DNA from: Actinomycetota bacterium
GTDB lineage: Bacteria > Actinomycetota > Actinomycetes > S36-B12
DNA: 64,000 nt
Reading direction: 5' to 3'
Assembly (NCBI GenBank): GCA_016870195.1
Contig: VGCC01000010.1
Coordinates: forward strand, 1 to 64,000
A program made the translations under genes and the position numbers. The stretch's first letter is position 1. Each line of letters opens with the position of its first letter. The notes under the pieces were generated by a model. It did not search any database, was not told the DNA's origin, and saw only the letters and a program-made list of their open reading frames with translations. Positions 1 through 9,429 of the stretch are shown one piece after another.

Positions 1-4
1 GGAC

Positions 5-445
5 TTGGTGATGATCGCACTGGAGGTGCGCACGGGAGTGGCGTGGAACGCACTGCGTTTCCCGGGCCACGTGTGGTTCTCACTGCGTCGGGTGGAGGAC
101 TTTCCGGCCACGGTTCTGTGGGTGTCGAACGGTGGCCGGTCGCAAGCGCCATGGTCGAGTCGTCACACCGGCCGCATCGGGATCGAAGACGTCTGCTCCT
201 ACTTCGCCGAGGGGCACGAACCGTCGATTGAGGCACCACTCGCGCACGTGGGAATCCCCACCGCGCGCGAGTTTCGCGCGACCGAACCGGTGCGTCTTCG
301 CGTGGTTCAGGCTGTTGCTGCACTTCCGGAGGAGTTCGGGAGGATCACGGACATCCGCGATCGCGATGGGTACGCGGTGATCGTCGATGACGTGGGACGC
401 GAACTGTCGACTGCGACGAGCTGCGCGTACCTCAGCGGGGAGTAG
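5..445 (+). CDS. hypothetical protein (may extend upstream of window)
   Basis: Longest ORF at the window start; followed after 2 bp by a convergent gene; no family recognised. Confidence 0.5.
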   Translation: MVMIALEVRTGVAWNALRFPGHVWFSLRRVEDFPATVLWVSNGGRSQAPWSSRHTGRIGIEDVCSYFAEGHEPSIEAPLAHVGIPTAREFRATEPVRLRVVQAVAALPEEFGRITDIRDRDGYAVIVDDVGRELSTATSCAYLSGE

Positions 446-447
446 CT

Positions 448-888
448 CTAGCCCTCGATCGTCACCACGACGACGAAACTGGTGCCGTCGGCGTTGGTCA
501 CCGTGACGTTCGCGGTTCCGGCGGACAGGGCCGTGCCGCCGGGGTTGCGGGTGATGCCGCCGTCTTCCCTGCCGGGGATGACTTCGACGACTGCCGGGTT
601 ATCGGACTCGATGGTGGCGCCCAGCGGATCATCGACCATGAACTCGAGTCCGTCGCCGACGTTTGCGAGTGCCTCGGTCTGATCTGGAACGACGACGATG
701 GGAGCGAGCATGGCGAGGTTCTCATCGGTGATCTCGATGCCGTCGCCTTCCATGGTGTCGCCGACGGGAGTGGACTCACCGCCTGCGGCCGCCTGGTCCG
801 CGCTGTCGGTGCCCGAACCGGATGAACACCCTGCAACGAAGGTGGCCGCGAGCGCTGCGGCTGCGGCGAGGGCGACGATCCGACGCAT
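448..888 (-). CDS. putative secreted lipoprotein, small beta-rich/Ig-like C-terminus
   Basis: N-terminus MRRIVALAAAAALAATFVAGCSSGSG is a signal peptide plus lipobox (VAGC). Confidence 0.75.
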   Translation of the reverse strand: MRRIVALAAAAALAATFVAGCSSGSGTDSADQAAAGGESTPVGDTMEGDGIEITDENLAMLAPIVVVPDQTEALANVGDGLEFMVDDPLGATIESDNPAVVEVIPGREDGGITRNPGGTALSAGTANVTVTNADGTSFVVVVTIEG

Positions 889-972
889 GGGGATTCCTCT
901 CGGTAGGGCGTGAGCGCCTAGTCTGCCTTAGCCGAAACATTCGGCAACCACTGAGGGGACTCCGAGATCCGC

Positions 973-2208
973 ATGTCAGGGACCAGACCCGGCGGCCGCC
1001 GGCTCGTGCCGGTGTTCATGTTGGAGGGCGCGAACCTCGCTTCCGGACTGGGGAACGCGGTCGTCCTCGTCGCGCTCCCCTGGTTGGTGCTCGAGATCAC
1101 CGGATCCCCCTCGTTCACGGGGGTCGTGGCGGCCGCGAGTGCCCTCCCCGCGCTTCTGATGGCACCCCTCTCGGGCTGGCTCGTCGATCACGTGGGGCGC
1201 CGCGCAGTCAGCATCGGATCAGACATCCTGTCCGCGCTCTCCGTGGCGGCGATTCCGATCGTGGCGATCGTCGGTGGTCTCACGCCCACAACGATCCTGC
1301 TGCTCGCCGTGCTCGGAGCGGCCTTCGACCCCGCTGGATACACCGCCCGACGGACACTCCTCGTCGATGCCGCGCGCGCGGCACACATGGACCAGCACAA
1401 ACTTAATGGGATTCACGAAGGCGTGTTCGCTGTGGGATTCGTGCTGGGTCCGGTGGTGGGTGCTGCCGCGATCACCGCGATCGGGCCGACCAACGCGTTC
1501 TGGATTCCGTTCGGCCTGTTCCTCATTGCCGCGCTCTCCATCACGTGTATGCGCGTGACCGCCCTCGCGGAAGAGGTCGACTCGTCCAGCACGGTGGGTT
1601 GGCGCGGGCTCACCCGGGGATTCGTGGTGCTCTCGAAGGATCGTCTTCTGCTCACCATCACGATCGGTGTCCTCGTTCTCGCGGCGATCTACCTGCCCAC
1701 CGAGGCGATCGTGCTGCCCACCTACTTCGAAGCGCGTGATGAGCCGGGCTCGCTGGGAATGGTGATCGCCGCACTCTCCGCGGGGGCGATGATCGGGGCT
1801 TTCCTCTACGGGTGGATCAGTGCACGCCTGAGCACGAAGCGAATCCTGCAGCTCATCATGATCGGAACGGCGGTGAGCATCCTTCCGATGGCATTCCTTC
1901 CCCCGCTGCCCATACTGCTCGCTGCCGGATTTCTCCTCGGCTTCTTCTGGGGTCCCTTCAATCCACTGATGACGACGCTGGTGCAGGACCGTGTACCCGC
2001 GGATGAACAGGGCCGCGTGTTCGGTGTGCAGTTGTCCGTGTTTTACGCAGCGCCACCGCTGGGCATGATCATCGTCGGCTACACCGTGGAAACCTGGGGT
2101 GTTGCCACCACCTACCTCGTGCTGGCGGGAACGCTGGCGATCACGTCGATCACGGTGCTCTTCGCACGCTCCGTGCGCCAACTCCCCGCTTCTAGGCTTT
2201 CTCGATGA
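973..2208 (+). CDS. MFS transporter
   Basis: 411 aa, about 12 hydrophobic segments, MFS-like loop GWLVDHVGRR. Confidence 0.85.
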   Translation: MSGTRPGGRRLVPVFMLEGANLASGLGNAVVLVALPWLVLEITGSPSFTGVVAAASALPALLMAPLSGWLVDHVGRRAVSIGSDILSALSVAAIPIVAIVGGLTPTTILLLAVLGAAFDPAGYTARRTLLVDAARAAHMDQHKLNGIHEGVFAVGFVLGPVVGAAAITAIGPTNAFWIPFGLFLIAALSITCMRVTALAEEVDSSSTVGWRGLTRGFVVLSKDRLLLTITIGVLVLAAIYLPTEAIVLPTYFEARDEPGSLGMVIAALSAGAMIGAFLYGWISARLSTKRILQLIMIGTAVSILPMAFLPPLPILLAAGFLLGFFWGPFNPLMTTLVQDRVPADEQGRVFGVQLSVFYAAPPLGMIIVGYTVETWGVATTYLVLAGTLAITSITVLFARSVRQLPASRLSR

Positions 2209-3338
2209 ATTCGCAGCGGGAGGCGATGCCCGATCGGCTCCGGGCTATCGCGTTGCTAGGGATCGTGGTGGTCAACGCCCCGCTCTTGGGAATCGTCGGT
2301 TCCGCAGGGCTCTCGCCGCAGTCACTGGCCGGGCCGCTCAACACGGCAGCCGCCTTCCTGATGATCGCCTTCGCTCAGGGGAAGTTCTACCTGTTGTTCT
2401 CGTTCCTCTTCGGCTATAGCGCGTCCTTCATTCTCAAGGACAACACGCGAGCGAACAGGTTTCGATTCAGCCGGAGGCTTCTCGTCCTCGCGGTGATCGG
2501 GCTCGCGCACGCGGTCTTCTTCTTCATCGGAGACATCCTCATCTCCTACGCACTGCTCGGTTTTGGACTTCTCGCGCTCTCCCGCCGCTCCGATCGAGCA
2601 CTGAAGATCTGGATCGTGGTCACGGTGACCATCTCGATTCTGGTGATCACCGCAACAGTGTCACTGGTTGCGCTGCTCCCGGAGCCCACCACGGGCTTGG
2701 CCTACCTTGATTCGGCGCTGGCGACGGGATCGTTCCTCGAGGTTGCCGGTGCGCGACTCGAATCCCTGCCGAGTGTCGTGATCTATGTCCTCCTGACCCA
2801 GGGCGGGATGGCCTTCGCCGCGTTCCTGCTAGGCCTGCTTGCCTCGCGTCAGCGCTTCCTCGCTGACCCGCAAAGTCGTGCAACGCAGTGGCGGCGAATG
2901 ATGATCATCGGCCTCTCCATCGGACTTCCACTTCAACTGGTCGCCGCGTGGCTGCAGGTCTGGTCGATCAGCGCGGGATCGATCTACTCCGAGGCCGGCA
3001 TGGCGGGGTTGATCCTCGGTTTTGCGACAGCACCCCTTCTCGCGACGGGGTACGTCGGTCTCCTGGGCTGGATCCTCTGTCGCAGGCCCACTTTCCTGCA
3101 GGCACTGACCCCCGCTGGCCGCGCGTCCCTCACCGTCTATATCGGTGAGTCCGTGCTGCTCTCGCTGCTGTTCTGCGGTTACGGGCTGGGTTTCTACGGA
3201 GAGTGGGGCTCTTTCCCGGTCATGCTCGCTGCAGTCGGGTCATGGGGTCTGTTGGTGCTGTGTGCTCGGCTGTGGCTCAACCGATTCCCCCGCGGTCCGC
3301 TGGAAGAAGTTGTCGCACGGCTCACGCGACGCGTCTAG
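2205..3338 (+). CDS. DUF418-like (YeiB-type) multi-spanning membrane protein
   Basis: 377 aa; PDRLRAIALLGIVVVNAPLLG N-terminus; C-terminal LTPAGRASLTVYIGESVLLSLLFCGYGLG typical of DUF418; 4-bp overlap with the MFS gene. Confidence 0.8.
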   Translation: MNSQREAMPDRLRAIALLGIVVVNAPLLGIVGSAGLSPQSLAGPLNTAAAFLMIAFAQGKFYLLFSFLFGYSASFILKDNTRANRFRFSRRLLVLAVIGLAHAVFFFIGDILISYALLGFGLLALSRRSDRALKIWIVVTVTISILVITATVSLVALLPEPTTGLAYLDSALATGSFLEVAGARLESLPSVVIYVLLTQGGMAFAAFLLGLLASRQRFLADPQSRATQWRRMMIIGLSIGLPLQLVAAWLQVWSISAGSIYSEAGMAGLILGFATAPLLATGYVGLLGWILCRRPTFLQALTPAGRASLTVYIGESVLLSLLFCGYGLGFYGEWGSFPVMLAAVGSWGLLVLCARLWLNRFPRGPLEEVVARLTRRV

Positions 3339-3346
3339 TTCACGCC

Positions 3347-5764
3347 CTACGACTGCGCCATATCCACGAAGCGGGAGTAGTGACCTTGGAAGGCGACCGT
3401 GATGGTCGCGGTGGGTCCGTTGCGGTGCTTGGCGACGATGAAGTCCGCTTCACCCGCGCGCGGTGACTCGCGCTCGTAGAAGTCCTCACGGTGAAGGAGC
3501 ACCACCATGTCCGCATCCTGCTCAAGCGAGTTATGAACCGCTACCCCCTCGGCGATGAAGTTGTGCGTGCCCAATACTTCCGCATCAAATACGTCCATCT
3601 CACCGATGGACTCGACCCCTACGACCTCATCCCAATAAACATCGTTCGTTGCGATCATTTCGAGTTCCTCGGATTCGAGAACGGTGGCCACTCGTTGCAG
3701 ACGCTGCCTGCTCGGGGCTGACTTCCAGAGCGTGCTTCCGCAGTACTGGTTTCCCAATTTCGATTGGAACTCGCGATGGGTCATGCCCTTCTCGCCGATG
3801 ATCTCCCGCACCTGATCCCAGACGTCGATGGGAACCGTGTCGCGATTCGGATTCGAGTCGACTTCTTCGAGGATCCGCAGGAGCCGACGTCCTGTTGTTC
3901 CCCGCGCGCCGTACGCATTGATGCGACGGAGGAACACTTTTTGATCCGCGGCTCCGGAGATGTCCACGTGATATCCGTCGCGATAGCCACTCTTCCGGGC
4001 AACGCGGATTCGTGTGTGGATGCCGAACCGGAGAAGGAGGCGTGACACTCCGTCAGCGAGAGCTCTGCTCGTTGAGGCGTAGTAGATACGGCCACCACGC
4101 TCATGCGGTGAGATGAGAATCGATCCGTCCGTCGCCCAAAGATGACGGAGGAAGAGTGCGATCCTTTCCTTGGGCAGGGAGAAGACCGGCTCCGGAATGA
4201 CCTTCTGGCTCACAGGTGTCGACGTATCACCGAGCATGTGGGCAAGCACGATGACCCGCTCATCCGACCATTCGGTCACCTGTGTGGGCGCGGGGACGTG
4301 ACGTGGGATTGCGATGCGATCACCGGACTCCAGTGCGCCCAGAGATGTCCAGCCGTGGAAGGTGAGGAAGGGATGGTTGGCCGTGGCATCGATGATGCGT
4401 CCGCTTGCCGTGCGGAGTCGGAAGACTTCCTTTCGCCCCGTAGAGAACACGTGGGTCAAGGGACGCGCGACATACCGCAATGAGTCGTCCAAGGACCACA
4501 CGGGAACGTCACACTCACCGGAGGCGAACAGTTCACCCATCGTCACCTCGGCCCCGGTGTCAGCGCGGAGCACGCGAGTGGTGGCAGGAAGGCAACCCGA
4601 CTCACGAAGATCGGACAGCATCGGGCGCTTGTCCTGGCGCTGTTCCGGACCACGGTTCAATTGGCTGATCGCGATGACCGGCACGTCAAGTTCCTTCGCG
4701 AGCAACTTCAACGAGCGCGAGAACTCCGACACCTCCTGCTGACGACTCTCGACGCGTTTGCCGCTAGTCATCAGCTGGAGATAGTCGACGACGACGAGGC
4801 GCAGATCATGCCGCTGCTTGAGCCTCCTGCACTTCGCACGGATCTCCATGAGCGTCAGGTTCGGTGAGTCATCGATGAACAGCGGTGCATCACTCACCGT
4901 GCCCATCTTCTGCGCGAGTTTGGTCCAATCCGAATCGGTCATCGTTCCGGTGCGCATGTGATGCATGGACACCTGCGCTTCTGCGGCCAACATGCGCATG
5001 ACGATCTCGTTGCGGCTCATCTCCAGGGAGAAGATCACGCTGGTGAGGCCGTGCTTGATTGATGCTGCGCGGCACGCATCGATACCGAGCGTACTTTTGC
5101 CGATAGAGGGCCGAGCCGCGATGATCACCAATTGCCCCGGATGCAAACCATTGGTCAGTGCATCCAAATCGGTGAATCCGGTGGGAACACCGACCATCTC
5201 TCCATCACGGTTGGAGATTGCCTCGATCTCGGTGAGTGCCCCGTTCATGATGGCACTGAGAGGGAGATAGTCATCGCTATTGCGGCGTTCGGTGACTTCG
5301 TAGACCTCGGCCTGCGCGCGATCGACGATGTCGTCGACTTCACCGGTTCCGCTGAAGCCCATCTGCGTGATGCGTGTTCCGGCCTCGACGAGGCGGCGCA
5401 GGATCGCCTGCTCGCGGACGATGCGCGCGTAATAATTGGCGTTGGCGGCCGTGGGCACCATCGACACGAGCGTGTGGAGGTAACTCGCACCGCCGACGCG
5501 CGAGATCTCCGCATTCTTGGTCAGCTCCGCGGCGATGGTCACGGCATCGGCGGGTTCACCACGTCCGTAGAGATCAAGGATCGATCCGTAGATCACCTGG
5601 TGCGCGGGGCGATAGAAGTCCGTCTCGCGGATCACTTCGACGACGTCGGCGATCGCATCCTTGCTCAACAGCATCGCGCCGAGAACCGACTGTTCCGCGG
5701 CGATGTCCTGGGGCGGGGTGCGATCGGCAGGCTGATCGGGAAGCGGTAACTCCGCAACGCTCAC
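3347..5764 (-). CDS. dnaB: replicative DNA helicase DnaB containing an intein
   Basis: PPQDIAAEQSVLGAML N-terminus, Walker A ARPSIGKST, SDLRESG / SLEQDADMVVLLHRE interrupted by a 355-aa insert. Confidence 0.97.
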   Translation of the reverse strand: MSVAELPLPDQPADRTPPQDIAAEQSVLGAMLLSKDAIADVVEVIRETDFYRPAHQVIYGSILDLYGRGEPADAVTIAAELTKNAEISRVGGASYLHTLVSMVPTAANANYYARIVREQAILRRLVEAGTRITQMGFSGTGEVDDIVDRAQAEVYEVTERRNSDDYLPLSAIMNGALTEIEAISNRDGEMVGVPTGFTDLDALTNGLHPGQLVIIAARPSIGKSTLGIDACRAASIKHGLTSVIFSLEMSRNEIVMRMLAAEAQVSMHHMRTGTMTDSDWTKLAQKMGTVSDAPLFIDDSPNLTLMEIRAKCRRLKQRHDLRLVVVDYLQLMTSGKRVESRQQEVSEFSRSLKLLAKELDVPVIAISQLNRGPEQRQDKRPMLSDLRESGCLPATTRVLRADTGAEVTMGELFASGECDVPVWSLDDSLRYVARPLTHVFSTGRKEVFRLRTASGRIIDATANHPFLTFHGWTSLGALESGDRIAIPRHVPAPTQVTEWSDERVIVLAHMLGDTSTPVSQKVIPEPVFSLPKERIALFLRHLWATDGSILISPHERGGRIYYASTSRALADGVSRLLLRFGIHTRIRVARKSGYRDGYHVDISGAADQKVFLRRINAYGARGTTGRRLLRILEEVDSNPNRDTVPIDVWDQVREIIGEKGMTHREFQSKLGNQYCGSTLWKSAPSRQRLQRVATVLESEELEMIATNDVYWDEVVGVESIGEMDVFDAEVLGTHNFIAEGVAVHNSLEQDADMVVLLHREDFYERESPRAGEADFIVAKHRNGPTATITVAFQGHYSRFVDMAQS
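3530..4594 (-). other. DnaB intein (aa 391-745 of the precursor)
   Basis: Insert starts with Cys1 after SDLRESG and ends GTHNFIAEGVAVHN followed by Ser+1; TANHPFLT block B; partial LAGLIDADG blocks VIVLAHMLGD and LFLRHLWATDGS. Confidence 0.95.
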
Positions 5765-5872
5765 GACATCCCTCCCCGACGGCTCACTCCGTGTCTACAC
5801 GGAAGGTCAGACGTTAGGGAGACGACGCACACATGTCCACGAGCCCTGTGGGCGTGGCTGTGGAGAGGCTGG

Positions 5873-5913
5873 GGAGATCCCCGGGCACGTGTGGGGGATG
5901 CCTGGGGATCTCC
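5873..5913. repeat. inverted repeat: 15-bp stem (one G-T), 11-nt loop, between the DUF4190 gene and dnaB
   Basis: GGAGATCCCCGGGCA (5873-5887) / TGCCTGGGGATCTCC (5899-5913). Confidence 0.8.
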
Positions 5914-6002
5914 TGGGGACAGCGGGTCCTTTGTGTCCCGGCAGGCCCTGAATCGTGAGGGAGGGACTGTCCCGAGGCTGTGGAGGAAAGATTCTTTTTT
6001 GA

Positions 6003-6308
6003 CTACGTCGACATCGTGGCGGCCTCGAAGGCCTCGAGCATGATCGCGGCACCGAACAGCAGGGTCAGCAGAACACTGAGCGCGACACCCACGATGCCCA
6101 ACCACATTCCCCACTGCGCCATCGGCTTGTTCGTGGCGACGCCTTCGTTCGCCTTCCGGATCCCGTTGGCACCAAAGATGATCGCGAGGATCGATGGGAT
6201 GCCGAGGGTGCCCCAGCCGAGCGCCATACCGACGATCCCCAACACGAGCGCGGCGATACCGAAACCGTTCTGGGTGTCCGTCCGCCCCATCACCTGACTC
6301 TGTGTCAT
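6003..6308 (-). CDS. DUF4190 domain-containing membrane protein
   Basis: NGFGIAALVLGIVGMALGWGTLGIPSILAIIFGANGIRKA; start chosen at MTQSQVMG, preceded by a GGGAG RBS. Confidence 0.8.
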   Translation of the reverse strand: MTQSQVMGRTDTQNGFGIAALVLGIVGMALGWGTLGIPSILAIIFGANGIRKANEGVATNKPMAQWGMWLGIVGVALSVLLTLLFGAAIMLEAFEAATMST

Positions 6309-6433
6309 CGGGTACTCCCTACGTCGTTGGTACCTCGACGGTAGGTGGATCTCGGTGTTCGACGCGTGGGTGGACATGGTCCGTGACCGGTCAGGATGCT
6401 GGGCTGCGCGCGGGCGGTCGCTACCCTCCCCCG

Positions 6434-6931
6434 GTGACCTATCGCATCACCGCCGTGTGTCTGGGCAACATCTGCCGCTCCCCGATGGCCGAGGCGGTGA
6501 TCCGCGACCGCGTCGCAGCCGCCGGACTCGAGGATCTCGTGATCGTCGACTCCGCGGGCACCGGCGACTGGCACGTGGGTGGGCCTGCGGACCCGCGCGC
6601 ACGCGCAACCCTCGACGCAGCCGCGTACTCGCACGACCATCGCGCACGTCAGATCGATGCGAGTTGGATCGCGGAGATCGACCTCCTCCTCGCGATGGAC
6701 TCGTCGAACTACGCCAACCTCCAGGCGATGGTGGAGGAGTCCGGCGCCGACGTCGACCTCCGCATGTTCCGCAGCTTCGACCCGCAGTTGGCACATATCG
6801 ACGAACCGCACTCGGATCTCGACGTGCCCGATCCCTACTACGGCGCGAACGATGGGTTCATCGAGGTCCTGGAAATGCTCGAGCGGGCAGCCGACGCACT
6901 CGTCGTCGAACTGCCCGCTCGCGTGCAGTAG
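6434..6931 (+). CDS. low molecular weight protein-tyrosine phosphatase
   Basis: GTG start; VCLGNICRSPMAEAV (CX5R P-loop) and DVPDPYYG motif. Confidence 0.93.
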   Translation: MTYRITAVCLGNICRSPMAEAVIRDRVAAAGLEDLVIVDSAGTGDWHVGGPADPRARATLDAAAYSHDHRARQIDASWIAEIDLLLAMDSSNYANLQAMVEESGADVDLRMFRSFDPQLAHIDEPHSDLDVPDPYYGANDGFIEVLEMLERAADALVVELPARVQ

Positions 6932-6937
6932 TCGGAG

Positions 6938-7288
6938 CTACCCGACGGGGGCGCCGAAGCGGTTGTCTCCCGGCGTTCCCTTGGAAATCATGAAGATGAG
7001 TATGATGATGGTGCCGACGATCGGGATGAGTTGGATCAGCACCCACCAACCCCTCTTGTCCGAGTCGTGCAGGCGACGAATCGTGACAGCGAGTGTCGGC
7101 AGGAACAGCGCCAGGGAGAAGATCGCGATCAGGATGTTTCCTGCGCCGATGGCGTTGTCGATCAGGGCGATGATCACCGTGACGATGACGTAGACCAGGT
7201 AGTACCACCAGAACTCGGGCCTGGACGCACGTCCCCTGAAGACCGCGTAGTTCTTGAGAACCGTTGCAACGGATTGTCCGATAGACAT
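6938..7288 (-). CDS. DUF805 domain-containing membrane protein
   Basis: MSIGQSVATVLKNYAVFRGRASRPEFWWYYL... IRRLHDSDKRGWWVLI. Confidence 0.88.
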   Translation of the reverse strand: MSIGQSVATVLKNYAVFRGRASRPEFWWYYLVYVIVTVIIALIDNAIGAGNILIAIFSLALFLPTLAVTIRRLHDSDKRGWWVLIQLIPIVGTIIILIFMISKGTPGDNRFGAPVG

Positions 7289-7413
7289 GAGGCTCCTTTC
7301 CTCCGGGGATGAGTGTCCTCTTTCCAGACGCCCCGCGGGGGCAAACACGCGGATGGATGTCTCGAAAAGGAGGAGGGGCCGGCATTCGCCGACCCCTCCG
7401 CACGCTGTTTGAC

Positions 7414-7860
7414 CTATTCGGCGACGACCTCGAAGGTCACCGTGGCCACCACATCCGGGTGCAGGGTGACCGTGGCCTTGTGGGCTCCGACGGTCTTGAC
7501 CGCACCCTTGAGGGCGACCTTGCGCTTGTCCACGAGCGGTCCGCCCGATGCCCGCACCGCGGTGGCGACATCGACGTTGGTCACGGAGCCGAAGAGCTTG
7601 CCGGTCTCGCCCGCCTTGGCAGGAACGCGCACCGCCAAACCCTCGATCTGTGCCTTGACCTCGAGTGCGTGGTCGCGGTCGCGGATCTCGCGCTGCTTGC
7701 GTGCCCGCTTGATCTGCGTGACCTGCTTCTCGCCGCCCTTCGTCCACGCGACAGCGAGGCCGCGGGGGAGGAGGAAGTTGCGGCCGTAGCCGTCCTTGAC
7801 CTCGATGACGTCGCCCGGATTGCCCAGGCCCGTCACGGATTCGGTGAGGATGAGTTTCAT
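7414..7860 (-). CDS. rplI: 50S ribosomal protein L9
   Basis: [36 protein letters not shown]. Confidence 0.98.
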   Translation of the reverse strand: MKLILTESVTGLGNPGDVIEVKDGYGRNFLLPRGLAVAWTKGGEKQVTQIKRARKQREIRDRDHALEVKAQIEGLAVRVPAKAGETGKLFGSVTNVDVATAVRASGGPLVDKRKVALKGAVKTVGAHKATVTLHPDVVATVTFEVVAE

Positions 7861-7868
7861 CGTGACCC

Positions 7869-8129
7869 CTACCGTGCGTTGGAGGTGTAGGGAAGAAGCG
7901 CCATCTCACGCGCATTCTTCACAGCCATCGCCACATCGCGCTGGTGGCGCGTGCAGTTGCCCGTCACGCGACGAGCGCGGATCTTGCCGCGGTCAGAGAT
8001 GTACTTGCGGAGCAAGTTCACATCCTTGTAGTCGATCGGAGCCACACCGTCCTTACAGAACGGGCAGGCCTTCGCCTTGACCATCCGCTTGTCATCGCGC
8101 ACACGTTCGCGCTTGTTATCGCGTCCCAT
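7869..8129 (-). CDS. rpsR: 30S ribosomal protein S18
   Basis: [46 protein letters not shown]. Confidence 0.97.
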   Translation of the reverse strand: MGRDNKRERVRDDKRMVKAKACPFCKDGVAPIDYKDVNLLRKYISDRGKIRARRVTGNCTRHQRDVAMAVKNAREMALLPYTSNAR

Positions 8130-8155
8130 GAAGTTCTCCTGTGTCTCGTATCTGT

Positions 8156-8632
8156 CTAGAAGGGGGGCTCGTCGAAACCGCCGGCGGGCGGTGCCGAGGA
8201 CCACGGATCGTCTGCGGGTGCGGCGCCACCGCCACCGTTCTCGCCACCGAATCCACCGCCGGAGCGCTGCACGCGGTTGACCTTGGCGGTTGCGTAACGC
8301 AGCGCGGGGCCGACATCGTCGACGTCGATCTCCATGACCGTGCGCTTCTCACCCTCGCGGGTCTCGTAGCTGCGCTGCTTCAAGCGGCCCGTGACGATCA
8401 CGCGCGTGCCCTTGGTCAGGGACTCCGCCACGTTCTCGGCGTACTGGCGCCACACGCTGCACCGCAGGTACGTGGTGTCCCCGTCCTTCCACTCGTTGGT
8501 CGTCTTATCCAGCACACGGCTGCTCGAGGCGACGGTGAAGGAAGCCACGGCAGCGCCGCTCGGGGTGAACCGAAGCTCCGGATCGTTGGTGAGGTTGCCC
8601 ACCACCGTCACGGTGATATCGCCGGCAGCCAT
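8156..8632 (-). CDS. ssb: single-stranded DNA-binding protein
   Basis: [34 protein letters not shown] plus acidic tail ending DEPPF. Confidence 0.97.
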   Translation of the reverse strand: MAAGDITVTVVGNLTNDPELRFTPSGAAVASFTVASSSRVLDKTTNEWKDGDTTYLRCSVWRQYAENVAESLTKGTRVIVTGRLKQRSYETREGEKRTVMEIDVDDVGPALRYATAKVNRVQRSGGGFGGENGGGGAAPADDPWSSAPPAGGFDEPPF

Positions 8633-8928
8633 TACGCCTTCACCGGCTCAGGGCGGGTCACCTTCGTGCGTAGCACCGCTTCGTTGAGGTTGAGCTGACG
8701 GTCCAACTCCGCGACAGCCCCGGGAGTCGCGTTGACGTCGAGCACCGCGTAGATGCCCTCGTTCTTATGGTCGATCTCGTAGGCGAGCCGGCGACGTCCC
8801 CAGACGCCGACCTTGCGCACCTCGCCACCGTCGGCCTTCACCACGTTCAGGAAGGCCTCGAGGCTGGGGGCGATGGTCTTCTCCTCGAGATCTGGATCGA
8901 GGATCACCATGACTTCGTAATGGCGCAC
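8632..8928 (-). CDS. rpsF: 30S ribosomal protein S6
   Basis: [48 protein letters not shown]. Confidence 0.97.
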   Translation of the reverse strand: MRHYEVMVILDPDLEEKTIAPSLEAFLNVVKADGGEVRKVGVWGRRRLAYEIDHKNEGIYAVLDVNATPGAVAELDRQLNLNEAVLRTKVTRPEPVKA

Positions 8929-9114
8929 GAAACACCCACCTCCTTTGGACTCAGCGGCCCCGGACCTATTCCGGAGCAGGAGGGCTACATGCGTGCCGCG
9001 AACGGCTGGGCAAGGCTACCCGCCCCATCCACAGGCGCGAAATCGAGTCGTGTGTGAGGACCGGCGCGGCCCCAGAGTGCCGGGATGGTGACCGATACAT
9101 CCCTCACGGCAGAG

Positions 9115-9134
9115 TGGTACCAGAATCGGTACCA
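9115..9134. promoter_or_regulatory. candidate TA operator TGGTACC-N6-GGTACCA
   Basis: Perfect 7-bp inverted repeat 8 bp upstream of the antitoxin ATG. Confidence 0.5.
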
Positions 9135-9141
9135 TGCGCGC

Positions 9142-9429
9142 ATGGCGATGAATCTCCGGCTCCCGGAAGAACTCGCCGAATCCCTGCGGACCCTCGCCGA
9201 GGAGACGGGTCGGTCCCAGCAGGAACTTGCCCGCGAGGCGCTCGAGGAATACGTCCGTGACTATCGGCTGCGCGCCTACCCCAAGGAGATCCGGCACCTG
9301 ATCACTCCTGCGCGGTATCGCCCGGATGATCCGAAGGCGAGGGAGGCGATCCGGAAGAGGTGGGCAGGTATCGACGGTCGGGTACTCATTGATGATCTCC
9401 TCCGCGAGCGCGAGGATGACTGGCGTTGA
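9142..9429 (+). CDS. ribbon-helix-helix antitoxin (VapB-like)
   Basis: MAMNLRLPEELAESLRTLAEETGRSQQELAREALEEYVRDY; start taken at MAMNL. Confidence 0.8.
   Translation: MAMNLRLPEELAESLRTLAEETGRSQQELAREALEEYVRDYRLRAYPKEIRHLITPARYRPDDPKAREAIRKRWAGIDGRVLIDDLLREREDDWR

Noticed and set aside
1219-2181. 320-aa minus-strand ORF opposite the MFS gene
   Set aside because: Highly charged Arg/Asp/His translation typical of an antisense frame in GC-rich DNA
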